This document shows, in pieces, positions 59,719 through 64,000 of a DNA stretch of 64,000 nucleotides. Numbering within the stretch: the first letter of the stretch is position 1; every line of letters starts with the position of its first letter. This stretch comes from Aeromicrobium flavum (GTDB taxonomy: Bacteria; Actinomycetota; Actinomycetes; Propionibacteriales; Nocardioidaceae). Position numbers and translations under genes: made by a program. Where the stretch lies: positions 62,001 to 126,000 of the forward strand of contig NZ_BJZQ01000002.1 in assembly GCF_007992115.1 (NCBI RefSeq), written 5' to 3'. Below the pieces are notes generated by a model. The model saw nothing but the letters and a program-made list of their open reading frames with translations. It was not told the DNA's origin and made no database searches.

Positions 59719-61592
59719 GCGAGCGTCACCGCCAGCAGGCCCAACAGGACCACGAGAGCACCTCCGAGCACCATCAGTGCGTAGGAACGGACAAAGCCGG
59801 TCTGCGGCTTGCGCAGCTCACCGGAGATCTCACCGAGGCGGTCGGCGCCACCGGTGACGAAGCCGTCGATGACCTTGGCGTCGGCCCACACGAGCGCACG
59901 CGTCAGGTGGGTGGCGGGTCGCACGACGAGCGCGTCGTTGACGTGGTTGCCGTACAGCTCGGCGCGACCGGCGCGGGTGAACGCCGACACCTCGGAGTCG
60001 GCCGGCGTCTCGGCCGCGATCTGGCGGCGGCCGTAGGTGAGCCACGCGAGGGCGACGCCGGCGGCGACGACCACCAGCACGATGAGCGTGATCACGATGA
60101 TCGGCAGCGGCAGGTCGTGGTGCTCGGCGTGGCCGGCGGCCGGCTCGAGCCACTCCTCGATCCAGCTGCCCAGCGCCATCAGGCCCGCCAGCAGCGAGAG
60201 GGCCGCGAGCACGATCAGGGGCACGGTCATGACCGAGGGCGACTCGTGCGGGTGCACGTCGTCGCGCCAGCGCTTCTCGCCGAAGAACGTCATCAGCATG
60301 AGGCGGGTCATGTAGAACGCGGTGACGCCGGCGCCCAGCAGCGCCGCCAGGCCCACCCAGACGCTGTGGCCGAGCGCGGCCTCGATGATCTTGTCCTTGG
60401 AGAAGAAGCCCGAGGTGCCTGGGAAGCCGATGATCGCCAGGTAGCCGATGCCGAACGTGTAGAACGTGACCGGCATGGCCTTGCGCAGGGCGCCGTAGTG
60501 GCGCATGTCGACGTCGTCGTTCATGCCGTGCATGACCGAGCCGGCGCCGAGGAACATGTTGGCCTTGAAGAAGCCGTGCGTCAGCAGGTGGAAGATCGCG
60601 AAGGCGTAGCCCGCCGGACCGAGGCCGGCGGCCAACATCATGTAGCCGATCTGGCTCATCGTGGAGCCGGCGAGCGCCTTCTTGATGTCATCCTTCGTGC
60701 AGCCGATCCAGGCGCCCATCAGCAGCGTGATGACGCCGACGGCGATGACGACATTGCGCGCGGTGGCGGAGGCGTCGAAGACGTCGTGCGAGCGCACCAC
60801 GAGGTAGACGCCCGCCGTGACCATGGTCGCCGCGTGGATGAGGGCCGAGACCGGGGTCGGGCCCTCCATCGCGTCGAGCAGCCAGGCCTGCAACGGGAAC
60901 TGGGCGGACTTGCCGCAGGCGCCGAGCAGCAGCAGCAGACCCAGCGCGGTGGCGACGTTGCCCGACACCGAGTGGACCTGGTCGTTGACCGCCGCGATCG
61001 AGGTCGTGCCGAACCAGGCGAACATCGTCATGATGGCCAGTGCCAGGCCGAGGTCGCCCACGCGGTTCATCACGAAGGCCTTCTTGGCCGCCGCGGCGGC
61101 GGACGGCTTGTGCTGCCAGAACCCGATCAGCAGGTAGGACGCCAGGCCGACGCCCTCCCAGCCGAGGAAGAGCACCAGGTAGTCGGCGGCCAGCACGAGT
61201 GTCAGCATCGCCGCGATGAACAGGTTCAGGTAGGCGAAAAAGCGGCGGCGGCGCTCGTCGTGGGCCATGTACCCGATCGAGTACACGTGGATGAGCGTGC
61301 CGACGCCCGTGATCAGCAGGACGAACAGGCTCGAGAGCGTGTCGAACGTGAACGAGAAGTCGGCCCGGAACGGACCGGCGTCGATCCAGGTGCCGAGGTC
61401 GGTCGTGACCGAGCGGTCCTCGGCGTCACGACCGGCGAGCTCGACGAACAGGACCACGCCCAGCACGAACGACGCGGCCGAGCAGGCGGTCGCGATGAGG
61501 TGGCCGAAGCGATCGGACTCCTTGCCCCAGGTCAACAGGAGCGCGGCGCCCGCCAACGGGATGGCGATGAGCAGCCAGGACAGGTCCAGCAA
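59715..61592 (-). CDS. nuoL: NADH-quinone oxidoreductase subunit L
   Basis: A 625-residue, 16-helix antiporter-like subunit with the long lateral helix at its C-terminus. Motifs: [38 protein letters not shown], and [20 protein letters not shown]. The start is TTG at 61590-61592, chosen because AAGGAG sits 6 nt upstream and the translation begins [17 protein letters not shown]. It follows nuoK by 10 nt. Confidence 0.96.
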   Translation of the reverse strand: MLDLSWLLIAIPLAGAALLLTWGKESDRFGHLIATACSAASFVLGVVLFVELAGRDAEDRSVTTDLGTWIDAGPFRADFSFTFDTLSSLFVLLITGVGTLIHVYSIGYMAHDERRRRFFAYLNLFIAAMLTLVLAADYLVLFLGWEGVGLASYLLIGFWQHKPSAAAAAKKAFVMNRVGDLGLALAIMTMFAWFGTTSIAAVNDQVHSVSGNVATALGLLLLLGACGKSAQFPLQAWLLDAMEGPTPVSALIHAATMVTAGVYLVVRSHDVFDASATARNVVIAVGVITLLMGAWIGCTKDDIKKALAGSTMSQIGYMMLAAGLGPAGYAFAIFHLLTHGFFKANMFLGAGSVMHGMNDDVDMRHYGALRKAMPVTFYTFGIGYLAIIGFPGTSGFFSKDKIIEAALGHSVWVGLAALLGAGVTAFYMTRLMLMTFFGEKRWRDDVHPHESPSVMTVPLIVLAALSLLAGLMALGSWIEEWLEPAAGHAEHHDLPLPIIVITLIVLVVVAAGVALAWLTYGRRQIAAETPADSEVSAFTRAGRAELYGNHVNDALVVRPATHLTRALVWADAKVIDGFVTGGADRLGEISGELRKPQTGFVRSYALMVLGGALVVLLGLLAVTLA

Positions 61593-61602
61593 CGCGAACT
61601 CC

Positions 61603-61896
61603 TTAGGCCTTCAGCAGGTTCGCGTCGTCGACCGAGGTCGTCCGTCGCGTGCGGTAGATGGACACGATGATGGCCAGGCCGATGGTGACCTCGGCGGCGG
61701 CGACGACCATGACGAAGAACGCCGCCACCTGACCGTCGAGGTTGCCGTGCTGGCGGGCGAACGCGACGAAGGCGAGGTTCGTGGCGTTGAGCATCAGCTC
61801 GACGCACATGAACACGATGATCGCGTTGCGGCGCACGAGCACGCCGATCGCGCCGATCGAGAACAACAGCATCGACAAGGTGAGGTACTCGGTCAC
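61603..61896 (-). CDS. nuoK: NADH-quinone oxidoreductase subunit K
   Basis: A 97-residue three-helix subunit beginning GTG ([20 protein letters not shown]). The conserved glutamates lie in [16 protein letters not shown] and [12 protein letters not shown], on the proton path. The GTG overlaps the nuoJ stop as GTGA. Standard length. Confidence 0.96.
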   Translation of the reverse strand: MTEYLTLSMLLFSIGAIGVLVRRNAIIVFMCVELMLNATNLAFVAFARQHGNLDGQVAAFFVMVVAAAEVTIGLAIIVSIYRTRRTTSVDDANLLKA

Positions 61897-62723
61897 TTCG
61901 ACTCCCCCTCGTCGGTGTCGGACGCCGGCCGGACGTCGGGCTTCTCGGTGGTGACGGGACGCTCGTCGGGGTCGACGTCGGCAGCCTCGATCTCGCCGAC
62001 CACGCGGTTGACGTCGTCGGCGTCGTGCAGCTCGAACTGGTGCCGCGAGACGAGCGTGCCGGGGATCGACTCGGGCAGCGGGGTGCCGTCGGGCAGCAGC
62101 GCCGGGGTGTCGACCGCGTTGTGGCGGGCGAAGACGCCCGGCGTCGGCGCGTTGCCGGGGTGCTTGCCCGACTCGGCGAAGTCGCGCATGCGACGGGCCT
62201 GCAGATCAGCCTGGGTCGGCGGGGCGACGAGGCGCTCGCGGTGGGCGAGCACCATCGCGCCGAGGACCGCGACGATCATCAGGGCCGCGGTGAACTCAAA
62301 CGCCAGCACGTAGTCGGTGAAGAGCAGCGAGGCGAGTCCGTGCAGGTTGCCGTTCGCGTTCGCCTCGCCCAGGCCGACGATCGCCGACGAGACCGACTGG
62401 GCCACGCCCAGCGACAGCAGCAGCGCGAAGAGCACGCCGACGACCGCCGCCATGACGCGCTGGCCCTTGATCGTCTCGACGATCGAGTCGGACGTCTCGA
62501 CGCCGACCAGCATGAGCACGAACAGGAACAGCATCATGATCGCGCCGGTGTAGACGATGATCTGCACCGCGAACAGGAACGGGGCGCCCTGCGCCGCGTA
62601 GAGCATCGCCAGGCAGATCATGACGACCGCCAGGCACAGCGCGGCGTGCACGGCCTTGCGGGCGAAGATGAGTCCCATCGCCGCCAGCACCATGACCGGG
62701 GCGAGGATCCAGAACGCCGTCAC
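61893..62723 (-). CDS. nuoJ: NADH-quinone oxidoreductase subunit J
   Basis: A 276-residue subunit. The first 170 residues hold five helices ([20 protein letters not shown] in helix 3). A hydrophilic C-terminal extension of about 100 residues rich in Asp/Pro/Glu follows and is longer than in E. coli (184 residues) but common in actinomycetes. The GTG start overlaps the nuoI stop (GTGA). Confidence 0.95.
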   Translation of the reverse strand: MTAFWILAPVMVLAAMGLIFARKAVHAALCLAVVMICLAMLYAAQGAPFLFAVQIIVYTGAIMMLFLFVLMLVGVETSDSIVETIKGQRVMAAVVGVLFALLLSLGVAQSVSSAIVGLGEANANGNLHGLASLLFTDYVLAFEFTAALMIVAVLGAMVLAHRERLVAPPTQADLQARRMRDFAESGKHPGNAPTPGVFARHNAVDTPALLPDGTPLPESIPGTLVSRHQFELHDADDVNRVVGEIEAADVDPDERPVTTEKPDVRPASDTDEGESK

Positions 62724-63274
62724 GAGGCCGTCTCCGGGCCGCTGGTGGTCTCGACGATCGGCAGCGACTTGCCCCGGTAGTAGTCGTGGTGGTCGTCGCT
62801 GATGAGCATCTCGTGCGGGGGCTCGAGCATGCCCGGCAGCAACGGCGCCAGCAGGTCGTCCTTCTCGTAGATCAGGGCGGCGCGGTTGTCGTCGGCCAGC
62901 TCGTACTCGTTGGTCATCGTGAGCGCCCGGGTGGGGCACGCCTCGATGCACAGACCGCACAGGATGCAGCGCAGGTAGTTGATCTGGTAGACGCGTCCGT
63001 AGCGCTCACCGGGGCTGAACCGCTCGTCCTCGGTGTTGCTCGCGCCCTCGACGTAGATCGCGTCGGCCGGGCAGGCCCACGCGCACAGCTCGCAGCCGAC
63101 GCACTTCTCGAGGCCGTCGGGCCAGCGGTTGAGCTGGTGGCGGCCGTGGAAGCGCGGCGCCGTGGGCACCTTCTCGAACGGATACTTCTCCGTGACGGGC
63201 TTCTTGAACATCGTCCGGAACGTGACGCCGAAGCCGGCGACCGGGTCCCAGAGCGTTTCCTTCAACGTGCTCAT
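62720..63274 (-). CDS. nuoI: NADH-quinone oxidoreductase subunit I
   Basis: A 184-residue ferredoxin-like subunit. It has two 4Fe-4S motifs, [16 protein letters not shown] near residue 58 and [16 protein letters not shown] near 102, which carry clusters N6a and N6b towards the quinone site. The ATG overlaps the nuoH stop by 4 nt. Standard length. Confidence 0.97.
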   Translation of the reverse strand: MSTLKETLWDPVAGFGVTFRTMFKKPVTEKYPFEKVPTAPRFHGRHQLNRWPDGLEKCVGCELCAWACPADAIYVEGASNTEDERFSPGERYGRVYQINYLRCILCGLCIEACPTRALTMTNEYELADDNRAALIYEKDDLLAPLLPGMLEPPHEMLISDDHHDYYRGKSLPIVETTSGPETAS

Positions 63275-64000
63275 GGCTGCTCTCCCCCATCCGTGGGTTG
63301 CGAGGTGGTGGTCGGTGCGGTGGCCATGGCCTCGCGCTGCGCGGGCAGCGGCGGCACGGGGAACCCACCGGCGAAGGCGTCGAACTCCTGCGGCTCGACC
63401 ACCTCGGGCTCGTCGTCCTCGTCCCGCGTGGGCAGGAAGAAGGTGACGATCAGCAACGCGCCGGCGACACCCGCGGCGATGAGCATGGCCTGCTGGTCGA
63501 GCATGTCCTCGACCTGGAGCTTGCGGATGAACGCCAGGGCGACGATCCAGCCCAGGGCGATCGGGATGAGCCACTTCCAGCCGAACTGCATGAACTGGTC
63601 GTAGCGCATGCGCGGCAGCGTGCCGCGCAGCCAGACGAACATGAAGATGAAGCCCAGCGTCTTGAGGAAGAACCACAGGACGGGCCAGTAGCCCTCGTTG
63701 GCGCCCTCCCAGACCTGGGCGATGCCGAACGGGGCGCGCCAGCCGCCGAGGAACATCGTCGTGGCCAGCGCCGAGACGGTGACCATGTTGATGTACTCGG
63801 CCAGGAAGAACATCGCGAACTTGAACGACGAGTACTCGGTGTGGAAGCCGCCGACCAGCTCGCCCTCGGCCTCGGGGAGGTCGAAGGGGGCACGGTTGGT
63901 CTCGCCGACCATCGCGATGACGTAGATGATGAACGACGGCAGCAACGGGATGAAGAACCAGATGTCCTCCTGCGCCGCGACGATCTCGGACGTGGACATC
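63271..64000 (-). CDS. nuoH: NADH-quinone oxidoreductase subunit H, partial (5' end outside window)
   Basis: The last 243 codons of NuoH are present; the start lies beyond base 64000. The quinone-cavity signature [20 protein letters not shown] and the [18 protein letters not shown] helix are visible. The cytosolic tail after [10 protein letters not shown] adds about 50 residues of Pro/Thr-rich sequence. It is cut by the window edge, not truncated. Confidence 0.96.
   Translation of the reverse strand, partial: MSTSEIVAAQEDIWFFIPLLPSFIIYVIAMVGETNRAPFDLPEAEGELVGGFHTEYSSFKFAMFFLAEYINMVTVSALATTMFLGGWRAPFGIAQVWEGANEGYWPVLWFFLKTLGFIFMFVWLRGTLPRMRYDQFMQFGWKWLIPIALGWIVALAFIRKLQVEDMLDQQAMLIAAGVAGALLIVTFFLPTRDEDDEPEVVEPQEFDAFAGGFPVPPLPAQREAMATAPTTTSQPTDGGEQP

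Overview
This 64 kb window comes from the chromosome of a high-GC Gram-positive bacterium. The signs point to an actinomycete of the Nocardioidaceae type (Aeromicrobium- or Nocardioides-like; this is inference from gene content and order, not from a search). Support includes tRNA-Trp directly before secE-nusG, tRNA-Thr/tRNA-Met before rpmG, a folP2-gpgS pair, a mycothiol-type DinB enzyme, an LppX/LprG-like lipoprotein, frequent GTG/TTG starts and many probable leaderless genes. I saw no insertion sequence, prophage, CRISPR array or origin.

Layout. Most of the window is read on the minus strand. Positions 1-1069 hold the start of the alpha operon (rpsK, rpsM, rpmJ, infA). Positions 1230-6297 are an accessory island between infA and map: a DUF1330 protein, an M20 peptidase, an MFS exporter, an Lrp regulator, a divergent dimethylargininase-like amidinotransferase and a lipoprotein. 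From 6354 to 18846 runs the S10-spc block (map, adk, secY, rplO back to rpsJ). A CDF metal exporter lies at 19187-20095. The str operon (tuf, fusA, rpsG, rpsL) is at 20192-24507. Next is a catabolic module at 25623-30512 (FAD/Fe-S 2-hydroxyacid dehydrogenase, GntR regulator, iron-dependent transhydrogenase), then a plus-strand lipoprotein and a membrane acyltransferase.

Positions 32967-40375 are rpoC and rpoB. They are preceded by rplL-rplJ with an L10 leader, a lipoprotein, rplA-rplK, nusG, secE and tRNA-Trp. From 45594 the window turns to metabolism: adenosine deaminase, murB, rpmG with two tRNAs, pyrD, a four-gene run (hypothetical, gpgS, folP2, LigB-like), tRNA-Tyr, yajQ, an MFS transporter and rarD. 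It ends with a polyprenyl diphosphate synthase attached to the nuo operon (nuoN to partial nuoH), which fits supply of the menaquinone side chain for complex I.

Most notable points: ribosomal protein L4 carries an extra C-terminal domain of the GNxxSxxYH type. The transhydrogenase-GntR-dehydrogenase operon looks like a closed D-2-hydroxyglutarate cycle. At least twelve genes have a TANNNT -10 element 6-8 nt before the start codon, indicating leaderless mRNAs. Two intergenic spacers share a long inverted-repeat architecture with a common core, and a third holds a three-copy 20-mer. Structured leaders precede rpoB and rplJ, and hairpins subdivide the spc and str operons.
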